Source of the DNA: Liolophura sinensis
Lineage: Eukaryota; Mollusca; Polyplacophora; Chitonida; Chitonidae
Reading direction: 5' to 3'
DNA length: 64,000 nt
Assembly: GCF_032854445.1 (NCBI RefSeq)
Contig: NC_088307.1
Coordinates: forward strand, 23,261,953-23,325,952
A program made the translations under genes and the position numbers. The notes under the pieces were generated by a model, which ran no database searches, had not been told where the DNA came from, and worked only from the letters and a program-made list of their open reading frames with translations. Shown one piece after another: positions 36,801-41,194 of this stretch (the stretch's first letter is position 1; each line of letters starts with the position of its first letter).

Positions 36801-37799
36801 AGTTTGATTCAAGAATACCTCACCAGGTACCTGGCAAACTTCTGGACACAAGATTGCAGCTGAACCATTGAGAGTTTGATTCAGACACGTAACTTAGTAT
36901 GTCATAGGCTAGCTGTGTCACTAATAAAGCCCATTTCAATAGAAGATGTGGGTCCAGTTGTTCAAAGGTGTATTAGCAAATAAGCAAAGTATTAACATCA
37001 GTCTGAACTAAAGTGCCATTAGTTTTGTATTAGGCCAAGACTGGTGTTAAGATTTAAGCCTGGCTTAACTTTAAATACACTTTTGAACAACAGTTGCCAT
37101 ATAGGATTTAGATCTGGGCCCAGCTGATCAAGGGTGTATTAGCAGTTAAGGCCGGTATGAACTTTAGTCTGAACTAAAGTGCCATTAGTTTTGTATTAGG
37201 CCAAGACTGGTGTTAAGATTTAAGCCTGGCTTAACTTTAAATACACTTTTGAACAACAGTTGCCATATAGGATTTAGATCTGGGCCCAGCTGATCAAGGG
37301 TGTATTAGCAGTTAAGGCCAGTATGAACTTTAGTCTGGACTAAAGCGCCATTAGTTTTGTATTAGGCCAAGACTGGTATTAAGATTTAAGCCTGGCTTAT
37401 TAAACTTTTAAATACGCTTTTGAACAAAGGTAGGTTGATATCTTCCAGGTAAAATGCAAGCCCCAGCACCAACAAGTAATATTATATCACGTTTATTCGC
37501 TTCTTATAATACAAAATTTGCCGTACGTGTGAAGGTCTGGTAGAAACCAGCAAATGGCCGTGGCTCTGCCCGGTTTCCTCCCACCATAATGCTGGCCGCC
37601 ATCGTATAAATGATATATTCTTGAGTACGGCGTAAAACACCAATTAAATCAATAAATCAATCAAATAGTACAAATTTTTACATCATTTACTGTAATCAAT
37701 CATTTGTGTTTATTTTCATTTCAGAGTTTGAAGGAGAAGCCACCACCTTTGTTCGGTGACGATGATGATGATGATGATCTAGACTGGCTCAGCAAATAA
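1795..37799 (+). CDS. FKBP15: FKBP15 (FK506-binding protein 15, WAFL), C-terminal part, 26 exons
   Basis: The exons join into one open frame of about 1298 codons ending in TAA. Assignment rests on two regions I recognise from vertebrate FKBP15: the end of the coiled coil (exon 12222-12329, VKKIMSSVYHSLRGQLE, ending TIK) and the C-terminus (PPPLFGDDDDDDDLDWL). The WH1-like and FKBP domains known for the family lie upstream of the window. FKBP15 is known as a coiled-coil protein of early endosomes linked to actin and WASP-interacting protein. Exons: 1795-1878, 9218-9289, 9869-10021, 10980-11072, 11469-11603, 12222-12329, 13203-13455, 13850-13897, 14596-14697, 15482-15652, 18590-19156, 19641-19844, 20972-21229, 21855-21914, 22630-22908, 25366-25467, 25925-26023, 26502-26663, 27399-27506, 29714-29812, 30180-30398, 30839-30961, 32476-32571, 34848-34905, 36340-36508, 37725-37799. 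Use of every middle exon in one transcript is inferred. An exon could be missing in the 1879-9217 gap. Confidence 0.9.
4135..4400. repeat. 18-bp minisatellite, about 15 units
   Basis: The unit cacctatatctgtctgca repeats almost perfectly, with a few variants (aattgtctgc, atctgactgc). Because 18 is a multiple of 3 it makes artificial ORFs on both strands. It is intronic. Confidence 0.95.
5095..5355 (+). mobile_element. SINE family B, 3' two thirds
   Basis: The element contains gtcagtataatgtaactt, cctcagtggtggcagcactttgg, the box ccctgccacaagaagaca, and a tail box catatggctgaaaaattgt with attaaaccctaagcatacat followed by (TACA)n. The same body is on the opposite strand at 42389-42662. The tRNA-like head is mostly missing here. 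Confidence 0.75.
5518..5745. repeat. About 75-bp sequence in three tandem copies
   Basis: The unit aaaaagtagtccgtctgtc, then ttattggtgcatgtagacatag, then gagagaattgttagtt, starts near 5522, 5596 and 5668. The copies differ at several sites. Confidence 0.85.
5770..6012 (+). repeat. Left arm of a long inverted repeat
   Basis: This stretch (cacatattgagc, catacctgaactgg, aataacgaaccttt, gacaatctttattatttaa, gttaccttggttattcc, ttcagtgaaacatta) is repeated in reverse complement at 7577-7795, in the same order and with moderate divergence. It is either one end of a decayed transposon of about 2 kb or one of two opposed copies of a dispersed repeat. Confidence 0.8.
6140..6345. mobile_element. MITE-like element, family F, second copy
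   Basis: It shares with 611-814 the order cctaaag, then ggccttaaaatggtgct, then aagaaattatt, then ccctataaggtgaatgaatcc, then aaatgcc. The right end is degraded (agacttcaggggaa). Confidence 0.45.
6404..6800 (+). mobile_element. Composite SINE A: truncated copy followed by a copy with a novel 5' extension
   Basis: At 6404-6483 a SINE A fragment stops within the box ccccgggctctgg. It is followed at once by ttacattgagacagaatg, ggggcctttggggctaaag and gaggttaacatgcc, leading into a second SINE A body with the usual tail (gagtacggcgtaaaacacca). The same 5' extension occurs before the element at 10620. Confidence 0.8.
7425..7500 (-). mobile_element. SINE A 3' end fragment
   Basis: tatttgattgtttcatttat, then gatattttacgctgtactcaagaatatttt, is the reverse complement of the family tail. 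The remainder of the element is absent. Confidence 0.75.
7577..7795 (-). repeat. Right arm of the long inverted repeat
   Basis: Reverse complement of 5770-6012: key blocks are ggtgtaggtgcggtaaccaa, ttaaataataaagattgtc, ggttcgttattaaatgtgc and ctcaatatgtgc. The arms enclose about 1.6 kb that holds a SINE A composite but no transposase ORF. Confidence 0.8.
8321..8612. repeat. 36-bp minisatellite, 8 units
   Basis: The unit tttattttgtttgagattgt, then aaacatcttacatata, is repeated with small changes. At 36 bp it keeps frame, which produces a 146-aa ORF on + and a 113-aa ORF on -. Both are repeat artefacts in an intron. Confidence 0.95.
9218..9289 (+). CDS. FKBP15: FKBP15 coiled-coil exon (24 codons, phase 0-0)
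   Basis: Acceptor tttatttacag; donor CAG|gtaatg. It encodes EEINSLKNKLRKQKSSTDAA and on to EQ, a charged helix that fits between the neighbouring coiled-coil exons in the same phase. Confidence 0.85.
9385..9485 (+). mobile_element. SINE A body fragment
   Basis: tctcatgttggcttgctct, then cgtacgtgggaaggtcc, then gtgggttttctc are diverged family A blocks. No head or tail is present. Confidence 0.6.
9524..9684 (-). mobile_element. SINE A, 3' half, reverse orientation
   Basis: It opens with (TTTA)n, then ttgattggtgttttaggccg, gaatatttcacttatacaac and cagcattatggtgggagg, and ends near ccttcctacttacggcc. It is the mirror of the family A body. Confidence 0.85.
9869..10021 (+). CDS. FKBP15: FKBP15 coiled-coil exon (51 codons, phase 0-0)
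   Basis: Acceptor gaattgtag. It reads VAQLEKEITEEWQEKTEKMM, then KAAEDKHKRALREMEEEKIQ and on to DLEKK, a strong coiled coil. The donor chosen, AAG|gtgatg, is weak. An alternative at 10054 (ACT|gtaatg) would add 11 residues in the same phase, and the sequence cannot decide between them. Confidence 0.8.
10615..10930 (+). mobile_element. SINE A with 5' extension, nearly full
   Basis: It begins ttacattgagacagaatg, then cttcgcaactttgggggcc, gaggttaacatgccaaag, gcgcaatgacccaggagcc, the B-box region gtgagtttaagtccagc, the body ctggtttcctcccaccataa, and tail tgagtacggcataaaac with (AAAT)n. The 5' extension is shared with 6484-6565. Confidence 0.85.
10980..11072 (+). CDS. FKBP15: FKBP15 coiled-coil exon (31 codons, phase 0-0)
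   Basis: Acceptor tttgtttccag; donor AAG|gtaggt. It encodes VQVLKSSGSDSDQKVTILQS and on to EAWKDK. It lies 50 bp after a SINE A element, which is embedded close to the 3' splice site. Confidence 0.85.
11270..11468 (+). repeat. FKBP15: Tandemly copied 3' splice site region (about 43-bp unit, 4 copies)
   Basis: The unit is (t)aacattgattggttgttgtg, then tttttctgtatgataact. The last copy is the real acceptor (ttttctag|TATGATAAC). The first copy keeps an AG (ttttccag|TATGATA at 11331-11344); the two between have TG in place of AG. Each unit carries the first bases of the exon. Confidence 0.85.
11469..11603 (+). CDS. FKBP15: FKBP15 coiled-coil exon (45 codons, phase 0-0)
   Basis: Acceptor tgttttctag; donor GAG|gtaagt. 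It reads YDNLRSQAAVMKERYEERIT, then ELEERLNETSAAAAKGG and on to ASE. The heptad pattern fades toward a Gly/Ala stretch at its end. Confidence 0.88.
11704..11757. repeat. Short tandem repeat (about 13-18 bp)
   Basis: Repeats of gccaggcacaagacacc with a variant (ccaggcaaaggaca) follow one another in the intron. Confidence 0.7.
12222..12329 (+). CDS. FKBP15: FKBP15 conserved exon at end of coiled coil (36 codons, phase 0-0)
   Basis: Acceptor attgttgtcag; donor AAG|gtatct. The peptide VKKIMSSVYHSLRGQLEAEK, then SYKGQETLAIILSTIK, matches a segment of vertebrate FKBP15 that I recall as VKKVMN, SLRGEF and NTIK. It is the strongest internal anchor for the gene's identity. Confidence 0.93.
12335..12960. 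repeat. FKBP15: Degenerate minisatellite of AATAACTTACCTG units
   Basis: About 35-40 short units of the type agaataacttacctgaag alternate with ccccatgtaaccttc. The array begins a few bases after a donor site. Read on the minus strand each unit carries CAGGTAAGT, the consensus 5' splice site. Confidence 0.9.
13203..13455 (+). CDS. FKBP15: FKBP15 acidic exon (253 nt, phase 0-1)
   Basis: Acceptor tgttcttcgcag; donor TTG|gtaagg. It encodes SETLKMVKNEGGEAEESEEE, a run of about 25 Glu/Ser residues, then a more mixed part ending MESIEDQILSQLV. Vertebrate FKBP15 also has a Glu/Ser-rich stretch right after the coiled coil. The 3' phase shifts to 1, which sets the phase for the next 16 exons. Confidence 0.88.
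13850..13897 (+). CDS. FKBP15: FKBP15 cassette exon 1 (16 codons, phase 1-1)
   Basis: A small exon between ctattaag and G|gtgagt encoding TEGMTVTDSKPEKAK. It is supported by exact phase continuity with both neighbours. The acceptor has a poor pyrimidine tract, so use may be partial. Confidence 0.65.
14194..14368. mobile_element. MITE-like element, family E
   Basis: The left end attctttcgcatgtttgcaa and the right end aggtgaaaaggttgggaaat form degraded inverted ends. The interior has tactttttgtgaagccctga, as in the other copies of the family (24662, 43089, 61030). Confidence 0.65.
14596..14697 (+). CDS. FKBP15: FKBP15 cassette exon 2, TGDKGN module (34 codons, phase 1-1)
   Basis: Acceptor gttttcag; donor AAAG|gtgaga. 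It encodes PSKGGEDVIKASTNK, then the module ITGDKGNKYYSEELDKS. It is one of eight exons sharing this core. Confidence 0.85.
14770..14962. mobile_element. MITE-like element, family F, third copy
   Basis: The blocks cacctaaagtttcata, ccttaaatgataattttcac, tctgataagaaattattt, gcttataaggtggatgc and tgctaagcttt align in order with 611-814. The right end is decayed. Confidence 0.55.
15260..15470 (+). mobile_element. SINE A, complete but diverged
   Basis: The head reads tctccatggctcaagtgtta. The B-box region gagttcaagtcaa, the body cctccctccataatgtttg and the tail gagtatgctgtaaaacacca with (AAAT)n are all present. It ends about 10 bp before the next FKBP15 acceptor, so its tail lies right beside the polypyrimidine tract. 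Confidence 0.85.
15482..15652 (+). CDS. FKBP15: FKBP15 cassette exon 3, double module (57 codons, phase 1-1)
   Basis: It carries a partial first module (ATVEPKVKSSEGKTE), then VIEPVIKSEKDA and ITGDKGNKYYSAELDKG. The acceptor is a tandem CAGCAG: the exon may start at 15479 or 15482, a one-residue difference in frame. Donor is CAG|gtaatc. Confidence 0.88.
15653..18589 (+). other. FKBP15: FKBP15 intron with a 32-bp satellite
   Basis: The intron holds the satellite at 16632-17370. Between 17930 and 18440 there are short ORFs (with repeated ttcccacc-taaaggaacc blocks and a Pro-rich product), but they lack paired splice sites in the required phase 1, so they are not called as exons. Confidence 0.6.
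16632..17370. repeat. 32-bp satellite, about 23 units
   Basis: The unit agtaaaagcgatcatcacat, then tccatccatcac, repeats with very few changes. Variants such as gcggtcatc and gatcattac recur, which suggests local copying of blocks. Confidence 0.97.
18590..19156 (+). CDS. FKBP15: FKBP15 cassette exon 4, large acidic exon (189 codons, phase 1-1)
   Basis: Acceptor atgttgacag; donor GAAG|gtgtct. Strongly acidic and Ser/Thr-rich (ESGEGSEEDSEDTSESESES, then a long Asp/Glu region with several SETD and NDE blocks). It is probably disordered. If the donor is skipped, the frame runs only a few codons further to a stop (VYNM), giving a short alternative C-terminus. It has no TGDKGN module. Confidence 0.82.
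19641..19844 (+). CDS. FKBP15: FKBP15 cassette exon 5, acidic (68 codons, phase 1-1)
   Basis: Acceptor cacagctgcag; donor ATAG|gtgggg. It encodes ETNAAPEEQAQTETKELSHS, then an acidic region ending ENTVKSEI. An internal AAAG|gtgaag at about 19731 could act as a second donor in the same phase. Confidence 0.75.
20330..20900. repeat. Degenerate tandem blocks before exon 20972
   Basis: Similar segments recur near 20335, 20510 and 20690: ccttaaccaacag, ccacaacaagaact, tacaagttgtag, aagctttgt, and tgttgttgaaac with cacctg. Divergence is high. The product of any ORF here is not recognisable. Confidence 0.5.
20972..21229 (+). CDS. FKBP15: FKBP15 cassette exon 6 (86 codons, phase 1-1)
   Basis: Acceptor tgtctttcaag; donor GAAG|gtggag. 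It encodes SPPSSTQSPPVSSMDYDAPF, then repeated acidic pairs of the type EEPVQKEEPSDAHHVEEP and AEPFAQEKPSEKG. It is a Pro/Glu-rich disordered linker. Confidence 0.8.
21855..21914 (+). CDS. FKBP15: FKBP15 cassette exon 7 (20 codons, phase 1-1)
   Basis: A small Lys/Asp-rich exon (KSKKDASKEDKKAENQDHA) between ttgtag and GCAG|gtgagt. Its phase fits both neighbours. Confidence 0.7.
22110..22370 (+). mobile_element. SINE A, diverged, complete length
   Basis: The head reads aggggccgaggagctagagt. It is followed by caccagtgtggtcgctgtga, gttccagtacagtgcatgct and gtccagtttccttgtatcat. The tail is interrupted (gaggtacatgtattattta). Confidence 0.7.
22630..22908 (+). CDS. FKBP15: FKBP15 cassette exon 8, double variant module (93 codons, phase 1-1)
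   Basis: Acceptor catcattaag; donor TCTG|gtgatt. It reads SSAEIEAMLFGSSTSGSKK, then KVVEPLVASSAAG, the variant core SMGGNPYHAEKLDKK, and a second partial module PVEVIEPMIASSTTASYLG. An LFG triplet near its start recalls the C-terminal LFG motifs. Read-through of the donor would end at a stop after PEVYM. Confidence 0.85.
23200..23345 (+). mobile_element. SINE A relic
   Basis: gccagtaacgtgcagatgg, then gggtttccctcaggttctc, then gtgaaaatattatagagtat, ending attaaatgaaataaataaat. The order matches the family body and tail, with heavy decay. Confidence 0.5.
24134..24274. mobile_element. Short MITE with 18-bp inverted ends
   Basis: The left end ggggccactttcacaaag and the right end ctttgtgaaagtggttcc are inverted copies. 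The AT-rich interior contains further inverted words (tacgatattt and aaatatcgta types). It is about 140 bp with no coding content. Confidence 0.65.
24662..24873. mobile_element. MITE-like element, family E, full length
   Basis: The left end ttattcttcaaccttttcac is mirrored by the right end gtgaaagggttgaggaatta. The interior has tgtgtagactgataaaatta and tactttttgtgaagccctga, as in the other family copies. Confidence 0.8.
25366..25467 (+). CDS. FKBP15: FKBP15 cassette exon 9, TGDKGN module (34 codons, phase 1-1)
   Basis: It encodes KKPVSEPELKKSSGK, then ITGDKGNRYHGDKLDKS. Donor is ACAG|gtaata. Two acceptors fit the phase: atttcaacag (start 25366) and tactttcag (start 25336). The upstream one would add the 10 residues EVSANNFIST and has the better pyrimidine tract. 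Confidence 0.87.
25925..26023 (+). CDS. FKBP15: FKBP15 cassette exon 10, TGDKGN module (33 codons, phase 1-1)
   Basis: Acceptor cttgcaacag; donor AAAG|gtgata. It reads VEPLFGKSTAHVTGDKGNRY, then HSNKLDQSSPGK. It contains LFG inside the module. Confidence 0.9.
26502..26663 (+). CDS. FKBP15: FKBP15 cassette exon 11, diverged module (54 codons, phase 1-1)
   Basis: Acceptor catattatcag; donor GCAG|gtacaa. It has the module's front half twice (PVVETMSTSSAGGG; PVEEPMMVAKSGSVSMA) but lacks the TGDKGN/KLDK core. It is GC-richer than its neighbours. Confidence 0.82.
27399..27506 (+). CDS. FKBP15: FKBP15 cassette exon 12, TGDKGN module (36 codons, phase 1-1)
   Basis: Acceptor gtgtttctag; donor AAAG|gtatca. 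It encodes QPVSVSKISKSKDHPTGDKG, then NVYHSAKLDQSNKDK. The 79-bp satellite begins immediately after its donor. Confidence 0.9.
27508..29408. repeat. 79-bp satellite, about 24 units, with 316-bp higher-order repeat
   Basis: The unit includes caacatacctgtatatacca, ggtgttatatagtcatgggc, ttgtagaggtaactctat and tggtactaactcattacac. The diagnostic variant gggcatgtaaagg recurs 316 bp apart (about 27709, 28025, 28341), so blocks of four units were copied together. The array fills most of the intron between exons 12 and 13 of the cassette region. Confidence 0.97.
29714..29812 (+). CDS. FKBP15: FKBP15 cassette exon 13, TGDKGN module (33 codons, phase 1-1)
   Basis: Acceptor cataaagcag; donor AAAG|gtgatg. 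It encodes GKVEPLIHHSAGHPTGDKGN, then PHHTAHLNQSGK. It is the most diverged complete core (HHT for YHS, HLN for KLD). Confidence 0.87.
30180..30398 (+). CDS. FKBP15: FKBP15 cassette exon 14, double variant module (73 codons, phase 1-1)
   Basis: Acceptor attggttgaag; donor AAAG|gtgatt. It reads VPVEAVESKIVSSSGGS, then the variant core VMSGNPYHSSDLGKS, then LPVEEPMIASSATSQTMA. It closely parallels exon 22630-22908, suggesting both descend from one double-module ancestor. Confidence 0.87.
30763..30801. repeat. (TA)n microsatellite
   Basis: An uninterrupted run of about 19 TA dinucleotides, 38 bp before the next acceptor. Confidence 0.95.
30839..30961 (+). CDS. FKBP15: FKBP15 cassette exon 15, TGDKGN module (41 codons, phase 1-1)
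   Basis: Acceptor gtttacattag; donor GCAG|gtataa. It reads AVVVEPMISKKSDHVTGDHG, then NKYHSAKLDKSADGK. His replaces Lys in the TGDKGN box. Confidence 0.9.
30962..32475 (+). other. FKBP15: FKBP15 intron, no feature seen
   Basis: This 1.5-kb intron is AT-rich. I see no exon in phase 1, no SINE and no tandem array. Confidence 0.6.
32476..32571 (+). CDS. FKBP15: FKBP15 cassette exon 16, TGDKGN module (32 codons, phase 1-1)
   Basis: Acceptor ctttctctag; donor AAAG|gtagat. It reads PVVEPLFAKSSGRVTGDKGN, then PYHSSKLDRKK. It is the last of the phase 1-1 series and close to the module consensus. Confidence 0.9.
33005..33190 (+). mobile_element. SINE A, 3' part
   Basis: The sequence starts at cctctccggccatacatct and continues through tttcctcccaccataatgct to the tail taagtacggcgtataacacc and a long (AAAT)n run. 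The head is missing, as expected of a 5'-truncated retroposed copy. Confidence 0.9.
33925..34192 (+). mobile_element. SINE A, full length, with 12-bp target-site duplication
   Basis: The RNA polymerase III A box (tggctcagtcgg, 33936-33947) and B box (gttcaagtc, 34006-34014) are intact. The body and tail are complete. TAAAAGAAAAAG occurs directly before (33913-33924) and directly after (34193-34204) the element. It is the best preserved copy in the window and probably the youngest. Confidence 0.95.
34848..34905 (+). CDS. FKBP15: FKBP15 exon after the cassette series (58 nt, phase 1-2)
   Basis: Acceptor cttttttgcag; donor GATAA|gtaagt. It encodes GSAPLIPAMNSRTPPPMD. It shifts the phase from 1 to 2, so any number of the preceding 1-1 exons may be skipped before it. 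Confidence 0.82.
35020..35115. mobile_element. MITE-like family E, right-end fragment
   Basis: aatcaaattagaaatgtgaa, then taaattacactgaaagtttc, then atatgtgaaaaggttgagga matches the right half of the family E element. Confidence 0.6.
35681..35925 (-). mobile_element. SINE A, near full length, reverse orientation
   Basis: It opens with (TTTA)n and gattggtgttttacgccaca, passes ggcggccagcataatgaaac and gacggacttgaactcaca-type B-box sequence (ctggacttgaactcac), and ends in cctcctcgaccgtgtcag, the reverse of the tRNA-like head. Confidence 0.88.
36340..36508 (+). CDS. FKBP15: FKBP15 penultimate exon with LFGDDD motif (169 nt, phase 2-0)
   Basis: Acceptor gttatttttcag; donor GAT|gtaaga. It encodes NSLFGDDDTVMDTFGTDF, then a Lys-rich stretch (KGNKTDGKKKTDEKKPGDKK) and SELLSDD. 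Its LFG-plus-acid motif repeats in the last exon. Confidence 0.9.
36706..36884. repeat. About 73-bp tandem repeat, 2.5 copies
   Basis: agattgcagctgaaccattg, then agagtttgattcaagaatac, then caaacttctggaca starts near 36706, 36779 and 36851. Confidence 0.85.
36955..37430. mobile_element. Three tandem copies of a MITE-like unit (about 166 bp)
   Basis: Each unit begins gttgttcaaaggtgtatta or cagctgatcaagggtgtatt and ends aatacacttttgaacaaca, so the unit ends are inverted copies of each other. Copies 2 and 3 are nearly identical over about 100 bp; copy 1 is more diverged. Confidence 0.75.
37520..37668 (+). mobile_element. SINE A, 3' part
   Basis: From ccgtacgtgtgaaggtctgg through cggtttcctcccaccataat to the tail gagtacggcgtaaaacacca. 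It lies 57 bp before the last FKBP15 acceptor. Confidence 0.9.
37725..37799 (+). CDS. FKBP15: FKBP15 terminal exon (24 codons plus stop)
   Basis: Acceptor ttcatttcag. It encodes SLKEKPPPLFGDDDDDDDLD, then WLSK and TAA. Vertebrate FKBP15, as I recall, ends in almost the same PPPTPLFG-Asp7-IDWLG. This fixes the gene's identity and its 3' coding end. The Asp run is coded by (GAT)n, which is prone to length change. Confidence 0.96.
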   Translation, partial: SLKEKPPPLFGDDDDDDDLDWLSK

Positions 37800-38870
37800 T
37801 CATCCGACAAGTTTGCACAGACCCATTTGAAATTTGGATGGACCAGATTTTTGTTTTCTTTTTAGTTTTCCATTTTAAGAATATTCATTATGAAGAATTG
37901 AAGAAATTAATGATAAAAAGTCTGATTGATTCATTCACTAAAGTTTTGAGACGTAAGAAGTTGTCGGAAGTTTTGAGACGTAAGAAGTTGTCAGAAGTTT
38001 TGAGACGTAAGAAGTTTTCGGAAGTTTTGAGACATAAGAAGTTGTCGGATATATGCATTCAGACATTGTAACAAATGGAATCTGCTGACGACAGATTTGG
38101 AACTTCTTCTAACTTACGGAAAGTCTGCAATTAAAAATGTTGTCATCATAATGAGAGGGCTAATGACATTGGCTACGTTAGCTGTGATATGTATAAGAAT
38201 GGAATCATTGAAATCATCACAAGTGTATATTTTATATATATATTTGTACAAACTTGTACACATACATACTCACATATGTAAACCTGTGTACATATGTAAA
38301 TGTGAAAGCAATTAAGTGACTGGTAGTCTTGGTGCTCTTTTGCTGTCTTGTCTGTCTAAAAAAAAATTTCCGTGGTTGTCTGAAACAGTAGTTAATTTGA
38401 TTGTTTTCTTTTCACACCATTTTAAACTTTTAGTCCATTACTTCTTTTTTTAGCTCCAGTAGCTTGCAGTTGTAAAATTCTGTAAGGATGGCGGTTTTTT
38501 TTTTTTTTTTTGATCATTAAGGCTGGATATTAAGGTTTAATGCGGATATTGGCTTTATGAAATGTAATATTTATTCCACATTTTATATGCAAGGGAAATC
38601 AGTGATGTAAAACAAAAAAGTCATAAAAGCTTTGTGGCTCACGATTGGTTGTGCACATATGTAAATGGGCAATAGATTTTCTGATGTTTATATCTAGAAA
38701 ACCCATGCTTAATTACGATTATGCATATTTTAATACAGTCTGCATCAGCCTTGCCCAGATTTATGCAGATTGTCTAAGTAAGCATACCTGATGTATCTAT
38801 GTTTAATTATGACAGGTAGATATTTTATGCATGATCAAAACATATGTTCATTAGAGGCCTGAATAAATTT
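37800..38870 (+). other. FKBP15: Probable FKBP15 3' UTR
   Basis: This follows the stop codon without any further gene signal. It contains a 27-bp tandem repeat (37940-38048), a poly-T run near 38497 and an AATAAA at 38862-38867 that could be the polyadenylation signal. The true transcript end is not determined. Confidence 0.4.
37940..38048. repeat. 27-bp tandem repeat, 4 units, in the FKBP15 3' UTR
   Basis: The unit agttttgagacgtaagaagt, then tgtcgga, repeats with one or two changes per copy. It stays open in one frame (unit SEVLRRKKL), but the ORF start has no support as a gene. Confidence 0.9.
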
Positions 38871-40332
38871 ATGTTATTGAGCATTTATGATATTTTGTTA
38901 GTTATGTTTGTTAAGAATCCAGTTCAGTGCACCTTTTGAGCTCTGATTATTCTGCTATAAACAGGAAATTATCTTCTGATTCTGGAATTAGTAAAATTGT
39001 TAAAATTTTTAGCTTAATACCTCAGCGTCAACTATTTTTTCTCAGCCTACAAATACAAGTATATGTAGTTATTAAGAATGGTATCCAGTAAAAAAGAAGC
39101 AAATTTATTCAACAATAGCACTCTTATTTTGTGGCGTTAAGTTGTCTTTTTTTTTTTGTTCTGTTGAGCTGAGAGGTTTAATAAGAATTCCTTATTGCAT
39201 GGTTCTGTATGAAAGCATATGTGATTTGGCATCAGTTATTAGCAGTGGCAGATTCAAGGGGGAGCCCCAAAAGCGCCCCCCACCTTTCCCCGGCAGCCCT
39301 GATCAAGATAATAAAAAAAGTCATTCACAAAAAACAAAATAACTGCACCTGAAATTGAATTACTTTATTATTTAATGATAATGCAAACAACTTGGATACA
39401 TTGGTAGATTGGCACATTTTGAATGTTTTTTGGTGCGGCAACGTGTGATTTGTGCTAACTGTAATTTTCAAATCTATATGCATACATATTTATCATTCCA
39501 CATGGATAGTACTTTAGCTTATGCTCATTTGTCATTATCTTCATTTTGAAATATAATATGCTATTCCAATGGACAATTTTATTTCTCTTGTTTACATTTT
39601 CTTCTGAATCGATTGAAACATTTATTGGTTAATGACATTTTTGCCAGCCGACTCATTATATATATGATGCTCTACTCAATCCATATGCTGGCCAGTAAAA
39701 CAGCATTTTTGCAGTCTGTTTCTTTTCACTTCAGTCCAGACTTGATAGTATTGAGTGTTATGAGCTTTGGTTAACTAAAGTTACCTAAAGCTCTGTGGTA
39801 TATTAACATGATGGGGTGGCACTGATGGTATTTAAACCAACCATTTGCATTCTTGTCTGTATGCCAAGGTAAATTCTCTATGGCCCAGATTTAGCCAGCT
39901 AACTCTAGTAACCTCTGTAGTCAATGATTTACCATTTTTCCTTTACTCAGACTTTGACGAAAGGAGTAGAGTAGGTTTGAGTTCGAGATCTTTTGTTGCT
40001 AAAGGAAAAAAAAAATGTCCTACTGTATCATGTGGTTTGTCAGAAATGTTAGGCAATGTTTGAGGACATTTTGCTGATCATCTGCTCACCTGTGTTCTGG
40101 AGGCACAAATATTAACACTCCTTTCTTTCAGGAGTTCACAAACTTCCTGCTGCTCAATTCTGTCCATTATTTGTCTACTCTAAATAACTTTGTTCAACCT
40201 CTTTCCAACACTCATGTTATAGTAAATGTAAACAATAGCTGCCTATCATTTCTGACAGGTCACCTGTTATATTAGGGCTTTTTTATGCCTTTAGCAGTAG
40301 AAGAGTTCGAACTCAAAACTCCACTAATACAC

Positions 40333-40590
40333 TGATGCAGAGCCTCTTTAGTGGTTAGAACAGCGCAGGTTCAATCCCATGTCTGGTCAGACTGAAAGCT
40401 TTAGCATCGGTAACCGTAGAGATTTCACTCTTCTGAGCTCAGGAGAATGAAACGGCCCAAGTGCTAGTCAGTCCAATGTCAATACACTGTAAGCTAGCGA
40501 GGTGTCCGGTCAGATGTCTTTGACATAGCATTTGAGTGAGGCAGCACTATATTCAACCCACATTCTACAAAGAAACATGTTTATGATATG
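40333..40590 (+). mobile_element. SINE family C
   Basis: The tRNA-like head is cctctttagtggttagaaca with B-box-like gcaggttcaatccc. The body has tgagctcaggagaatgaaac, tcagtccaatgtcaatacac and gtgaggcagcactata. The last block recurs inverted or diverged near 41222-41250. Confidence 0.6.
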
Positions 40591-40644
40591 AAGAAAGTGT
40601 TGAAAGTGGCATTACAGGTGGCAAGATACAGTAGATACAGTGGT

Positions 40645-40775
40645 AAACTGTGCTCAAGACTATTTCACATATGTGTCTGTGTTATGGTGGGAGGAAAGCA
40701 GGCAGAACCCGGGCAAAACCATGAGCTGCCTGCACACATATACCTGACAGAAGACATCATACAAGTGAAATGTAC
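40645..40775 (-). mobile_element. SINE A fragment, reverse orientation
   Basis: aactgtgctcaagactattt, then tcacatatgtgtctgtgtta, then tggtgggaggaaagcaggca, followed by aacccgggcaaaaccatgag, is the reverse of the family A 3' half. Confidence 0.7.
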
Positions 40776-40875
40776 ACATTTCTAATAAAAAACAGGTGGA
40801 TCAATAAAGGGAGGTAAATACATGTATCTGTATGTGTATGTTAGTTATATATAGGCTAAATTTGGGATAGTGTTT

Positions 40876-41060
40876 ATTTATTGATTTATTTATTTGATTG
40901 GTGATTTACACCACACTCAAGAAGAATTTTTCATGGTATGATGGCAGAGCTTGGATGAAATCCATGGCCACGGGCAGGTTGAGCTGTGACATTCACCTTT
41001 GGCAGACCTTTCTACGCACAGGAGGAGAGGAATTAAGCCAGCATGAGATAAACTTACAGA
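40876..41060 (-). mobile_element. SINE A, diverged, reverse orientation
   Basis: It starts with (TTTA)n, then tttgattggtgatttacacc and actcaagaagaatttttcat, and reaches gaggaattaagccagcatga. It is a degraded copy. Confidence 0.75.
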
Positions 41061-41194
41061 GTGACCAATATTCCTTTAAAGCGGTAGATCTGGGGTTTGG
41101 CTAGTAGAGATTCAAGTCAGTTCTCATACCAAATATTTTAAAATCAAATCTTAGTATCTCAACATAAGAGGAATATGCTCTTTGTCAGTAGGCC

